From: Rhodobacteraceae bacterium UBA6273
GTDB lineage: Bacteria; Pseudomonadota; Alphaproteobacteria; Rhodobacterales; Rhodobacteraceae
Direction of reading: 5' to 3'
Assembly: GCA_002440625.1 (NCBI GenBank)
Contig: DJUV01000192.1
Location: forward strand, 1 to 23,059
Length of the DNA stretch: 23,059 nt
The notes beneath the pieces are model-generated. The model worked only from the letters and a program-made list of their open reading frames with translations, was not told the DNA's origin and searched no databases. A program made the position numbers and the translations under genes. Positions 1 through 7,680 of the stretch are shown here, piece by piece (position 1 is the stretch's first letter; each line of letters starts with the position of its first letter).

Positions 1-1511
1 CGGCCGACCTCGATGCGGTAGCGCACCAGCGCGCCGTCGGTCCGGCCGGACACAAGGCTGTCTTTCAAGACACTCATCTTCGCGCTGAAGTCATTCGATT
101 CCCGTTTGCCGCGCCCTTCGAACCAGTAGATCACCAGTTGTTTCGACAGCCCCTTCTGGATCACCGCGCGATTTGCGAGGAAGGTGCCGTAACCTTCCTT
201 GCTGAAGTCGAGCGGCGCTTCAGTGAGGCTGAAAACCTCCCAGCCGCCGGCCGGAAGGCAGACCTGGGGCGAGTGGATTCCCTGGCCTTCGGTCTGCTTG
301 TCGTACCAGGCGACGAAGAAACTTACCGGCTGGGCGGCGTCGGGACGCTGGTAGACCGCGTTGAGGTAGTCATCGGCGGCGAGGACCTTCTCGATCTTGG
401 GATCAAGGTTTTCGGTGTAGCTTTGCCAGCCGTCGATCGAACGCGGATAAAGCGCCAACGGCGCGCGTTCGGGTGCGGCAAGCGGCGACGCCGGCAGGAA
501 CTGCCAGGCTGCCGAAACCATCGCGGTCAGGATGACCGCGCCGAGAAGACCGGCCGCAGGCTGGATGCCGAAGACCCGGTTGAAGATCGGGGTCATGCCC
601 TGAAAGTCGAGGTCGATCGCCTCGGACAGGGTGAGGGGCGTCGGCGCCAGGCGTTGCAGCACCATGGCCAGCAGGAACAGGATGCCGACGCAGATCAGGA
701 AGATCACCCAGCCTTCGAAGAAGTGGAGAAAGCCCTCCGCCTGTTCGATGCCGTAACGGTCGACAAGGATGCCGATGATGCCGATGCGCACGGAATTCAT
801 CAGCACGGTCAGCGGCGCAGCAGAAAGCAAGAGCACGATCTTGTGCCAGAACGGGCCCCGGTAGAGGATCGCGAAGAGGTAGGAGAAGCTGAGGATCGGG
901 AAGAGGTAGCGCAGGCCCGAACAGGCCTCGGCGACCTGGAGCTTGTAGACCCCAAGGTCGATCACGTTGCCTTCGAGATAGACCGCCACGCCGGCAAGTT
1001 CGACGAACCAGACGCCAAGCTGAGACGAGACGCCCTGAAGGAAGATCGTCAGTTTCCAATAGAGAATCTGCGGCAGGGGCAGCATGAACACCAGGTGTAC
1101 GACCGGCAGCATGTGCAACCGCCCGCGATCCCAGCCAAAGACGCTGAGTACGACGCCGGCAACCCAGATGATGAAGGCATAGGTGATGATGTCCGGCACC
1201 CGCATCATGTTGCCAAGCGCCGCGAGTGACAGGCCGGCGGCAACGGCGAGCAGGCCCGGCCAGATGACGCGGGCCGGTCCGGGCGGCGGCATGGCGCGCA
1301 GTTCACGCAGGAAGAGATAGAGCGAAATGATCGGAATGAGCGGCCCGTGGCTGTATTCGGCCGTTGACCAGGCGCGAGCGAGGGAATCGTAGCCGAGCCA
1401 GAAGATCGGCAAGGACGCAACAAGAAGCGCGACGAAGAGCGCAAAGCCTACAGGGTTCGAGAAAAGGGAGGCTCGGCCCGCAGTCTGGTCTGGTGAGAAG
1501 CTGTGCGTCAT
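1..1511 (-). CDS. xrtD: VPLPA-CTERM-specific exosortase XrtD with C-terminal EpsI domain (partial, 3' end outside window)
   Basis: This inner-membrane cysteine transpeptidase-like enzyme is expected to cleave C-terminal VPLPA-type sorting signals of exported proteins. The reverse-strand translation gives 503 residues and runs off the window, so the C-terminus is missing. About eight hydrophobic segments span residues 20-290. The exosortase signature is present: AEACSGLR at 194-201 with catalytic Cys197 and Arg201, NSVRI at 239-243 with Arg242, and His263 in GFLHFFEGW. Residues about 310-503 form an EpsI-like domain with the motif [12 protein letters not shown] at 413-424. An exosortase fused to EpsI fits XrtD. 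The ATG at 1511 is chosen because an in-frame stop lies just upstream; no good ribosome site is visible. It is the last gene of the leftward polysaccharide operon, 155 nt after the beta-barrel gene. Assignment to XrtD rather than another exosortase class rests on the domain fusion and on the nearby VPVPA-CTERM protein. Confidence 0.9.
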   Translation of the reverse strand, partial: MTHSFSPDQTAGRASLFSNPVGFALFVALLVASLPIFWLGYDSLARAWSTAEYSHGPLIPIISLYLFLRELRAMPPPGPARVIWPGLLAVAAGLSLAALGNMMRVPDIITYAFIIWVAGVVLSVFGWDRGRLHMLPVVHLVFMLPLPQILYWKLTIFLQGVSSQLGVWFVELAGVAVYLEGNVIDLGVYKLQVAEACSGLRYLFPILSFSYLFAILYRGPFWHKIVLLLSAAPLTVLMNSVRIGIIGILVDRYGIEQAEGFLHFFEGWVIFLICVGILFLLAMVLQRLAPTPLTLSEAIDLDFQGMTPIFNRVFGIQPAAGLLGAVILTAMVSAAWQFLPASPLAAPERAPLALYPRSIDGWQSYTENLDPKIEKVLAADDYLNAVYQRPDAAQPVSFFVAWYDKQTEGQGIHSPQVCLPAGGWEVFSLTEAPLDFSKEGYGTFLANRAVIQKGLSKQLVIYWFEGRGKRESNDFSAKMSVLKDSLVSGRTDGALVRYRIEVG

Positions 1512-1666
1512 GCGAGATGGAATCCGGGGCTACTCAAACCAAGCCAAGATAGGGTATTTCCAGACGTAGATCGACTGGCAACCGGCGGAGGACGATGAAC
1601 TTTGTGTCATTGCCGACCCATCGTTGCCAATGCCGCGCGCGGGAAGTGCCACGCGCGGCTATTGCC
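1512..1666 (-). other. Non-coding gap with GC-rich stem-loop between beta-barrel and xrtD genes
   Basis: An 8-bp perfect inverted repeat (GCCGCGCG at 1632-1639 and its complement at 1652-1659, 12-nt loop) lies just downstream of the beta-barrel stop codon on the leftward transcript. No T-run follows it, so a classical intrinsic terminator is unlikely. It could stabilise the upstream mRNA or reduce read-through into xrtD. No ORF is supported here. Confidence 0.35.
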
Positions 1667-3163
1667 TCAGGGACGGAAACTGAATCCACGGTCCAGCGTG
1701 AGGAAGATTGAGTTCGACTGCGCATCGCCACTGTTGTCCTTGAGCCGGCGGATCTGCATCCCACCGGTCATGTTCCAGTCCTTCGTCAGGCTGCGCGTGT
1801 AGGACGCGCGGAGCGTGGTGCGGTCGGTCGTGGTGATGCCCGACCCGCTGTCCGCGCCCTCGGACCGGCCCCAGTTCAGCGAGACGTTGAGCGAAGAAAC
1901 GTCGTTGATCGCGTAGGAATAAGCGAGCGAGAGGCGGGTGTTCAGAACGTCCTGGTCAAGACCGTTGGTCGACACGCTGCGCGCTCCCGAAACGGTGACA
2001 TTGCTCGACCGCAGGGCGTGGCTGTAGGACAGTGACCCGGTGAGCCGCGAGCTGCCGCTCGGTGCGCGGGTGACGCCGGCCACGCCGGTGAAGCTGCCGT
2101 TGGGCAATTGCAGGCTTCGCCCGAAACTCAGGCTCGCCTGCGATCCGTTCTGGTTGACCGAGGAGGCGAAATCGCCGTAGACCGTGCCGTTCGGCAGGGT
2201 CTTGGTCAGCCGGGCCGAGCCGGTGAGGCCGGATTCCGATGACGGGCCGCCGGTCGTGTCCGTCGAGACATCGGTGTAGCCGATCTGGGCATCAAGAAGC
2301 AGGACCGGATTGATGTCCATGGCCGCCCCGACAGAATAGTCGAGCGTCTGCCGTTCGGTGCTGACCGAATCTGCAGCATCATAGTCCGTCAGCCCGGCGC
2401 TGGCGCGCAGCTGCATGACTGGCGAAACCCGTGCGGTCACGGTGGCGTTCACGCGGTTGGTCACCCGGTCGAAGAGAAGCGGGTCCACCGACTGCGCCAG
2501 CGCGTCATAGTTTTGTTCGTCGCGCCTGGCCGAGAGCTGGAAGCCAAAGGGCGCGTTGATGCCGGTCGCATAGCTGATGCCGGCCGATTGCCAGGTGACG
2601 ACACCTCCGCCGCCAATCAACTGGCCGAGCGCCTGTTCGTCCTGCTCGACCGCGAAGGGGTCCAGGAACTCGCGGTCGGCATGACGGTAGCGCGCATCCG
2701 CGCTGAAACGGCTGTTCACGCCGTCGCGGGCGTAGTTGAAGCGGACGTTCTGATCCTCGAACCCCGAAACACTGCGCCCCGGAATGTTGGCAAAGCGAAG
2801 AACCGTCGAGGCATCCAGCGAGAGCGTGTCGCGCGCTGTGATTTTCGAAAGGCCGAAGGTCAGCTTCGTGTCGGAAATGGTCGCATCACCCGCGCTGACG
2901 TTGCTGAGCGCCTGGTTGTCATCGAAGCGCAGTTCACTCGACAGGTCGAGGTCGATCTGCAAGCCGCCGGTATTCGCCGGCAAACCGGCCTGCGACGCCG
3001 CTGCGTTTCCGCGGACGGCAGGCTGGTTGGCCGTCGCGACTGGCGCGGAGGTCTGCGTACCCGGAGTCGTGACTACGCCCCCCTGTTGAGGGAGGGCGCC
3101 GTTCGGTATCAGTGTCGACAGGGCCGCGATTACCGCGATTTTTCTACTGCTCGTCCCCACCAC
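1667..3163 (-). CDS. Outer-membrane beta-barrel protein of the exopolysaccharide locus
   Basis: The 498-residue protein has an N-terminal hydrophobic segment (residues 8-25) consistent with a signal peptide. A low-complexity Gln/Thr/Ala linker follows to about residue 70. After that come many alternating polar/hydrophobic strands rich in Ser, Thr, Asn, Tyr and Arg, ending in a strand that closes with FSFRP. This is the look of a large outer-membrane barrel of roughly 16-18 strands. I cannot name a characterised homologue. The GTG start at 3163 is preceded by an AAGG ribosome site 8 nt upstream. The gene begins only 15 nt after the OPX gene stops, so the two are almost certainly co-translated. 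Given that pairing, the barrel is a good candidate for the outer-membrane channel of the polysaccharide; an assembly or anchoring role is also possible. The function is inferred, while the barrel call is well supported. Confidence 0.75.
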   Translation of the reverse strand: MVGTSSRKIAVIAALSTLIPNGALPQQGGVVTTPGTQTSAPVATANQPAVRGNAAASQAGLPANTGGLQIDLDLSSELRFDDNQALSNVSAGDATISDTKLTFGLSKITARDTLSLDASTVLRFANIPGRSVSGFEDQNVRFNYARDGVNSRFSADARYRHADREFLDPFAVEQDEQALGQLIGGGGVVTWQSAGISYATGINAPFGFQLSARRDEQNYDALAQSVDPLLFDRVTNRVNATVTARVSPVMQLRASAGLTDYDAADSVSTERQTLDYSVGAAMDINPVLLLDAQIGYTDVSTDTTGGPSSESGLTGSARLTKTLPNGTVYGDFASSVNQNGSQASLSFGRSLQLPNGSFTGVAGVTRAPSGSSRLTGSLSYSHALRSSNVTVSGARSVSTNGLDQDVLNTRLSLAYSYAINDVSSLNVSLNWGRSEGADSGSGITTTDRTTLRASYTRSLTKDWNMTGGMQIRRLKDNSGDAQSNSIFLTLDRGFSFRP

Positions 3164-3178
3164 TCATTCTGCCTTTTG

Positions 3179-3811
3179 TTATTCGAAGAGTTTTCTCTCC
3201 GGCGCTACGATGACATCGCCATCACGAAGCCTGATTGCGGGCGCTTTCGCACCGGCTTGTACCGCTTTGTAGTTATAGTTGTACACTGTTTCCGTACCGG
3301 TCTTCTTGTCGGTCCGGCGAAGCTGGATGCGCTTGGTCGCGGCAAAGCGGCTGAGACCGCCGGTCTGCGCGAGGAACTGGAGGAGCGTCGTGCCGCTCTC
3401 CACTTCGATGCGGCCCTGGGTGTTGAACTCGCCCATCGCGTAGACCGCGACGGTGCCGTAGGGCTGGTAGTTCGCGGCGGCGGCCTGGGCGGCGGCGTTG
3501 TTCACCGCGGATGTGACCGGGTTCAGCTGGCCGACCGAAAGCGTGACAGACGGGGGCGCGGCGAAGTTGGAGGCCAGCGCGGCCGAGATGGCGCTGCGCA
3601 GCGCCTCCACGCTCTTGCCTGAGGCGCGAACCGAACCGGCGAGCGGCAGGCTGACGGTGCCATCCGGCAGAACCAGCAGGCTGCGGTTAAGGCTCGGGTC
3701 CTCGAGCACTTCCATCTGCAGTACATCGCCGGGCTGGATGCTGTAGCCCTGCGCCCATGCGGCAGGAGCGAGAAGAACGGCCAGCATCAGGCCAAGGAAG
3801 GTCTTGAACAT
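3179..3811 (-). CDS. Short OPX-family polysaccharide export protein (Wza-like, periplasmic domains only)
   Basis: The 210-residue protein starts with a signal peptide cleaved near residue 20 (AWA before Gln21). A polysaccharide export domain follows (about 22-95, beginning YSIQPGDVLQMEV), then one SLBB-like domain (about 118-170, with VYAMGEFNTQGRIEVESGTT). OPX proteins form the export conduit for capsule or exopolysaccharide across periplasm and outer membrane. This one lacks the lipobox cysteine and the C-terminal amphipathic helix that make the outer-membrane pore in E. coli Wza, and it is much shorter than Wza. It therefore probably needs a separate pore, and the beta-barrel encoded 15 nt downstream is the obvious partner. 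The start codon follows a weak GGGTGA ribosome site. A 131-nt gap separates it from the upstream TPR gene. Confidence 0.88.
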   Translation of the reverse strand: MFKTFLGLMLAVLLAPAAWAQGYSIQPGDVLQMEVLEDPSLNRSLLVLPDGTVSLPLAGSVRASGKSVEALRSAISAALASNFAAPPSVTLSVGQLNPVTSAVNNAAAQAAAANYQPYGTVAVYAMGEFNTQGRIEVESGTTLLQFLAQTGGLSRFAATKRIQLRRTDKKTGTETVYNYNYKAVQAGAKAPAIRLRDGDVIVAPERKLFE

Positions 3812-3942
3812 AGTTTCACCCGGTGGTTCGAATCGGGATCAGCGTAAGCCCGATGGTTGCGAAATCAAAATGTTAACTCGGCAACTTAACGTTGTAGTCT
3901 CTCGGCGCATCGGATCGTGCCAGATGCGCAACACGGCAACAG

Positions 3943-6396
3943 TCAATTTCCGACAGTGACCCCCGCCGCTTCGAGCTTGTCCATTTCCTGCCGCGCGGAC
4001 TGCGCATAGTCGGGCTGCGGGCCCTCTTTCGGCAAAAGCGCGAACATCTTCGTGAACTGAGACAGCGCCTCGCTCCGCTTTTCGCGGGCAAGGTAGGCCA
4101 TCGCCAGATGGTACTGCACTGACGGGTCGTCCGGCAGCCCGGCGGCGGCCTTGACGAGATTCGCCTCGGCATCGGCAAAGTTGCCGCGAAGGTAGGCGAT
4201 CCAGCCATAGGTGTCCTGGAAGGCGGGCTCCGTGCTGTCGCGCAGTCGCCGCGCGATCAGGTCGGCACGGTTCAGGCTGTCCGGTCCGGCGCCGTGAACC
4301 GACAGAAGGCTCGCCAGGTTGTTGGCGATGATCGGATTGCCGCTGTTTTCCTTGTAGAGATCTTCGTAGATCGCGATGGAGCCGGCGAAGTCGCCGTTCC
4401 GCTCCAGCAACCCGGCCTTGGCCCACTTCAGTTCGGGCACCTCCGGCGCGGCTTTCTGGGCCTCGTCGATCAGCTTGGCGGTCTCATCGGAGCGCGCCGG
4501 GTCGGCGGAGACGAGCCGCACCAGCGCCATCCAGGCCTGGATGCGCTTGGGGTCTTCGGCCACGAGACGGCGCATCGTGGCTTCCGCGTCCTTGTTGTCC
4601 CCGGCGAGAGCCTTGACGGAAGCCTGGATGAACTGCACCTCGGGATTGTCGGGCTGCTCCTGAAGCATCTGGTTGGCGAAGGCCAGCGCGCGGTCGATCT
4701 GGCGGTTCGCGATGTGGGTCCTGATGATCGCGACCTTGGTGTCGAGATTGGCCTGGCCATCCTTGGCGAGGCTCTGGAGGTATCCGATGGCTTCGTCGGA
4801 TTTCCTCTGGCCGTTCAACGTGGCGGACTTGAGCGCAATCGCGGCGGAGCGCGCGTTGGCGTCCTCCGACTTCTCAAGCAGCGCGACGACGCCGTCAGCT
4901 CTCGGCCAGTCCTGCATGGCCACGTAGATCTGGCCGAGCGGCACCAAGAGCCCCAGATTGTTGGGCGACAGGCGCAGCGCGTCGATGATGACGCCCTCGG
5001 CCTGCACGAGCTTGTTTTCGGACGCGAGCAACTGGGCATAGCGCAGCGATTCATCCGGTGCGCGGTTGGAGGCGTCGACGGCAAGCGACAGCGTCTCGCG
5101 CATGAGGTCGCGGTTGCCGTCCCGCTCATAGGCCTGGGCCAGAAGTGTCAACAGGGATGCGTCGCCGGGGTTTCCGTCGATGGCCCGGCGCAGGGTCGAG
5201 ATCGCGTCGCCGGTGAGATCGTCCTGGATATACCAGGTCGCCTTGAGCTTGAGCGCCTCGACGGCACCCGAATCCTCGGCCAGAACCTCCTCGACAAGCT
5301 TTCGCGCCTCGCCAGGCTGGCCGTCGGCGGTGAGCATGCGGGCGAGGCCGATCTTCATGCGGCGGGCGTCGTCTGGAGTGCTTTCCGATTTCAGCACCTC
5401 GCGCATGTCGGCGATCGCCTCTTCGCGCCTGCCAAGGTCGAAGAGGAAGCCGGCACGCGCAGAACGGTAGATCGGCGCATTGGCGCCGGCGGCAATGGCC
5501 TTGTCGAGTTCGGCAACTGCGACCTTGGACCCCCGATTTTCGGCGAGGAAACGTACGAGGGCGAAGATCTTGTTCACGTCAGGCGACTTCATGTCGATGC
5601 GGCTGCGCAGATGCGCTTCAGCCTTGTCGAACTCATTGCGCGAGAGGTACCAGCGCACCAGGGTCTCGCTCATTTCCGGCGCGTCGGGAAAGCGCGCCAC
5701 CATGTCGATCAGCCCGGCTTCGACACCGGCGTCATCGCCAAGGGCCGAAAGAACCGCCAGGCGCTGCGCAAAGAGCTGCCGGTCCTTCGGCTCAAGCTCG
5801 ATCGCCGCGTCGATCTCGGTGAGGGCATTCTGGAATTCCTGGGCGCGCAGCAGATCGTCGATGACGACGCGGCGCAGAAGAATGTTCTTGGGGTCGGCCT
5901 GGCGCAGGTCATTGACGCGCTTGAGGGCGCTGACGACCCCGGCGGCGTCGTTTGTCTGGTTGGCCTGTCCGTAGTCGGCTGCGGCCTTGATCGCCAGGAG
6001 AGTATTGTTGGCGGGTTCAAGCTTGACTGCCTGCGTGGCGTAGCGCTCCGCCACTTCCCAGTCGCCGTTGGCCACCGCCATCTCGGCCAACGCCTGCAGC
6101 GCCTCGAGATCGTCGGGGGACTGTTCGACGAGGCGCAGGTACTGCGAGAAGGATTCGCGCAGACGGCCGCGGTCCCGTTCGGCCCGGGCATAGGCGCGGC
6201 GAGCCTCCTTGTGCTCGCCGTTCAGCTTGAAGACGTTGCGGAATTCCACCAAGGCGCGGTCGACATCGCCCTGTTCGAGATAGGTCATGCCCGACTTGTA
6301 GAACTTCTCCGCGCGTTCCTCAGATGACTCGCAGGCGGCGAGCGTCATCAGGCCGGCAGCCAGAACCGTGGAAACCAGTAGTTTGCGCAGGGGCAT
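3943..6396 (-). CDS. PrsT-like TPR-repeat lipoprotein
   Basis: The protein has 817 residues counted from ATG 6396. This start follows an AGGAAG ribosome site; a TTG three bases upstream is less likely. A lipoprotein signal ends in LAAC with Cys22 as the lipidated residue, followed by Glu, which suggests the outer membrane. The rest is a continuous helical array of tetratricopeptide repeats, for example YLEQGDVDRALVEFRNVFKL and repeats near the C-terminus. This matches the large TPR lipoprotein PrsT found in PEP-CTERM/exosortase exopolysaccharide loci. TPR lipoproteins in polysaccharide systems usually act as periplasmic scaffolds joining polymerisation and export. It is the second gene of the leftward operon, 120 nt after the sugar transferase gene. 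One copy of the GCCACAAT-type dyad (6449-6460) lies 50 nt upstream of its start, so it may have its own promoter. Confidence 0.85.
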   Translation of the reverse strand: MPLRKLLVSTVLAAGLMTLAACESSEERAEKFYKSGMTYLEQGDVDRALVEFRNVFKLNGEHKEARRAYARAERDRGRLRESFSQYLRLVEQSPDDLEALQALAEMAVANGDWEVAERYATQAVKLEPANNTLLAIKAAADYGQANQTNDAAGVVSALKRVNDLRQADPKNILLRRVVIDDLLRAQEFQNALTEIDAAIELEPKDRQLFAQRLAVLSALGDDAGVEAGLIDMVARFPDAPEMSETLVRWYLSRNEFDKAEAHLRSRIDMKSPDVNKIFALVRFLAENRGSKVAVAELDKAIAAGANAPIYRSARAGFLFDLGRREEAIADMREVLKSESTPDDARRMKIGLARMLTADGQPGEARKLVEEVLAEDSGAVEALKLKATWYIQDDLTGDAISTLRRAIDGNPGDASLLTLLAQAYERDGNRDLMRETLSLAVDASNRAPDESLRYAQLLASENKLVQAEGVIIDALRLSPNNLGLLVPLGQIYVAMQDWPRADGVVALLEKSEDANARSAAIALKSATLNGQRKSDEAIGYLQSLAKDGQANLDTKVAIIRTHIANRQIDRALAFANQMLQEQPDNPEVQFIQASVKALAGDNKDAEATMRRLVAEDPKRIQAWMALVRLVSADPARSDETAKLIDEAQKAAPEVPELKWAKAGLLERNGDFAGSIAIYEDLYKENSGNPIIANNLASLLSVHGAGPDSLNRADLIARRLRDSTEPAFQDTYGWIAYLRGNFADAEANLVKAAAGLPDDPSVQYHLAMAYLAREKRSEALSQFTKMFALLPKEGPQPDYAQSARQEMDKLEAAGVTVGN

Positions 6397-6448
6397 CAAT
6401 CTTCCTCACTTGCTGCTACTTGTGCCAGTACGCGAACAGAACGGCGCG

Positions 6449-6460
6449 ATTGTGGCGGAA
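6449..6460 (+). promoter_or_regulatory. GCCACAAT/ATTGTGGC dyad element, copy 1
   Basis: The plus strand reads ATTGTGGCGGAA, the complement of a GCCACAAT core. It lies in the gap between the sugar transferase and TPR lipoprotein genes, 50 nt upstream of the TPR start codon. It matches six other copies in gaps next to the exosortase and polysaccharide genes. A regulatory role is inferred from recurrence and position only. Confidence 0.4.
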
Positions 6461-6515
6461 TGCCGATAATCAGGCGGCGTTTGCCTGCGTTCAGGCACTA
6501 GGCCAAATCAATATC

Positions 6516-7205
6516 TCAATAGCCGGTGCCCCGAAGGACGACCCAGACTGTCGACCACAAAAGCCAGAGATCGTTACGGAGGGACAAGGTTTCATCATAC
6601 TCCGTATCGAATTCCGCCCGCTTCGAGAAGGCACTTTCATTGCGGTCGGAGACCTGCCAGATGCCGGTGATGCCCGGCCGCAGGTTGTAGTAGGCAAGGC
6701 CGTGATAGAGCGGTCGCTGGCTGGGCATCATCGGCCGAGGCCCGACAAGCGACATGTCACCGATGAGCACGTTCCAGAGCTGCGGCAACTCATCAAGCGA
6801 GGTCTTGCGCAGGAAACGACCGAGCCAGGTGATGCGGGGGTCGGACTTGAGCTTTTGCGTGCTGTTCCACTCAAGCCGGGCCTCGGCGTCGCGCGACAAG
6901 TATGCCTCAAGCTGCCGGTCCGCATCAGGGACCATGGTGCGCAGCTTAAGCATCCTGAACGACTGGCCGCCACGCCCGACGCGCACATTCCAGTAAAACG
7001 GGTTCGATCCGTCGAAAGCGACGAGGATCGCAATGAAAAAGATCAGCGGCCCGACGATCACGCTGCCCGCCAACACGGCCAGAATGTCAAACGGACGCTT
7101 GAAATAGTTGCGGTAGATACCCGAACGGTAGCTGATTTTCACCGGGCCCACCGGAGCGCTTGATCTGTCGAAATCGTCTGACAATTCGTTCAACTGAAGC
7201 GTCAT
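6516..7205 (-). CDS. Initiating sugar-phosphate transferase of exopolysaccharide synthesis (bacterial sugar transferase family)
   Basis: This membrane enzyme transfers a sugar-1-phosphate from a nucleotide sugar to undecaprenyl phosphate, the first step of repeat-unit assembly. The 229-residue protein has one hydrophobic segment (about 41-63) after KRPFD. The conserved catalytic region of the PF02397 family follows: KLRT at 87-90, SLDELPQLWNVL at 136-147 with the Asp-Glu pair, GPRP at 155-158 and PGITGIWQVSDR at 177-188. Its length fits the short ExoY/WbaP-core type without the extra N-terminal membrane domain. The ATG at 7205 has a GGAG ribosome site 7 nt upstream. It is the first gene of the leftward operon and is transcribed divergently from the ATPase gene across a 475-nt regulatory gap. 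The sugar specificity cannot be told from sequence. Confidence 0.93.
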   Translation of the reverse strand: MTLQLNELSDDFDRSSAPVGPVKISYRSGIYRNYFKRPFDILAVLAGSVIVGPLIFFIAILVAFDGSNPFYWNVRVGRGGQSFRMLKLRTMVPDADRQLEAYLSRDAEARLEWNSTQKLKSDPRITWLGRFLRKTSLDELPQLWNVLIGDMSLVGPRPMMPSQRPLYHGLAYYNLRPGITGIWQVSDRNESAFSKRAEFDTEYDETLSLRNDLWLLWSTVWVVLRGTGY

Positions 7206-7322
7206 ACGCTCACTCCGCTCGCACTACCGCTGACCCCAAGACGAACCATACGAGCGGAACGCCGAACACTACACGAATCCAGATGCGAGAGCACCACTGT
7301 CAGCCTGCTTACCATTTTCTGC

Positions 7323-7334
7323 ATTGTGGCGAAA
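7323..7334 (+). promoter_or_regulatory. GCCACAAT/ATTGTGGC dyad element, copy 2
   Basis: The plus strand reads ATTGTGGCGAAA. It lies 118 nt upstream of the sugar transferase start codon and points away from copy 3. The core is identical to copy 1. Confidence 0.4.
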
Positions 7335-7393
7335 ACAGGAATCCGGATCGTGCTGTCATCCGGCCTGTCCGCACAGGGGTAACGGGCTGAATA

Positions 7394-7405
7394 TTGCCAC
7401 ATTTG
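7394..7405 (-). promoter_or_regulatory. GCCACAAT/ATTGTGGC dyad element, copy 3
   Basis: The plus strand reads TTGCCACATTTG, which is one mismatch from the shared GCCACAAT core. It lies about 20 nt upstream of the TTGACA box, near -60 relative to the inferred start of the ATPase operon transcript. That is a common activator position. Confidence 0.4.
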
Positions 7406-7424
7406 GGCCTGGAAGCGCAACACG

Positions 7425-7453
7425 TTGACATTGTTCTGTTTCTCAACTCGAAA
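7425..7453 (+). promoter_or_regulatory. Candidate sigma-70 promoter of the ATPase-Wzz-kinase operon
   Basis: A consensus -35 hexamer TTGACA (7425-7430) is followed 17 nt later by a poor -10 candidate TCGAAA (7448-7453). A perfect -35 with a weak -10 and an upstream dyad element suggests an activator-dependent promoter. The transcript would have a leader of about 220 nt before the ATPase start. Confidence 0.4.
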
Positions 7454-7680
7454 CAGAGAGGGGCGTGAGCAGCATTTTGTACGAATTGCGCCGCGATGCA
7501 GCGACAAAAGCGACTTTGATTCGAATCCGCGCTATGGAATGGCCCTGCGGCAGGCCCGGACGCGCCATCAAGTTGCCGAAGTTCAGGAGCAGTTACTCCG
7601 TGAACTTTGGTCCCGAAAGGACTATCAGACTTGCGCGCCGGGCGAATTTCGCTACGTGCATTGGTGAGATGGGTTGGTGA

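Larger units (their letters stand above)
7206..7680. promoter_or_regulatory. Divergent regulatory region between the two exopolysaccharide operons
   Basis: This 475-nt gap separates the leftward sugar transferase gene from the rightward ATPase gene. It holds two copies of the recurrent dyad in opposite orientations (7323-7334 and 7394-7405, cores 70 nt apart). It also holds a perfect TTGACA at 7425-7430 facing the ATPase gene. Two overlapping rightward reading frames cover 7425-7680, but neither resembles a known protein nor shows the G/C-rich third positions of the neighbouring genes. I treat the stretch as mainly regulatory with a long 5' leader for the ATPase operon. Confidence 0.6.

Noticed and set aside
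138..1229. 363-codon plus-strand frame opposite xrtD
   Set aside because: The minus-strand frame encodes exosortase and EpsI motifs across the whole stretch, while the plus frame is a charged low-complexity shadow.
1632..1659. GC-rich stem-loop as an intrinsic terminator after the beta-barrel gene
   Set aside because: No T-run follows the stem on the minus strand, so it is listed only as a stem-loop of unknown role.
3872..3890. GTTAA and TTAAC half-sites resembling a CtrA binding site between the OPX and TPR genes
   Set aside because: The two TTAA blocks are 9 nt apart, whereas the CtrA consensus has 7. The inverted GTTAA/TTAAC arrangement could be another operator, but the evidence is too thin.
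4294..6327. Long open frame (677 codons) on the plus strand opposite the TPR lipoprotein gene
   Set aside because: It is antisense to a clear TPR lipoprotein and its translation has no domain pattern. Long antisense frames are expected in high-G+C DNA.
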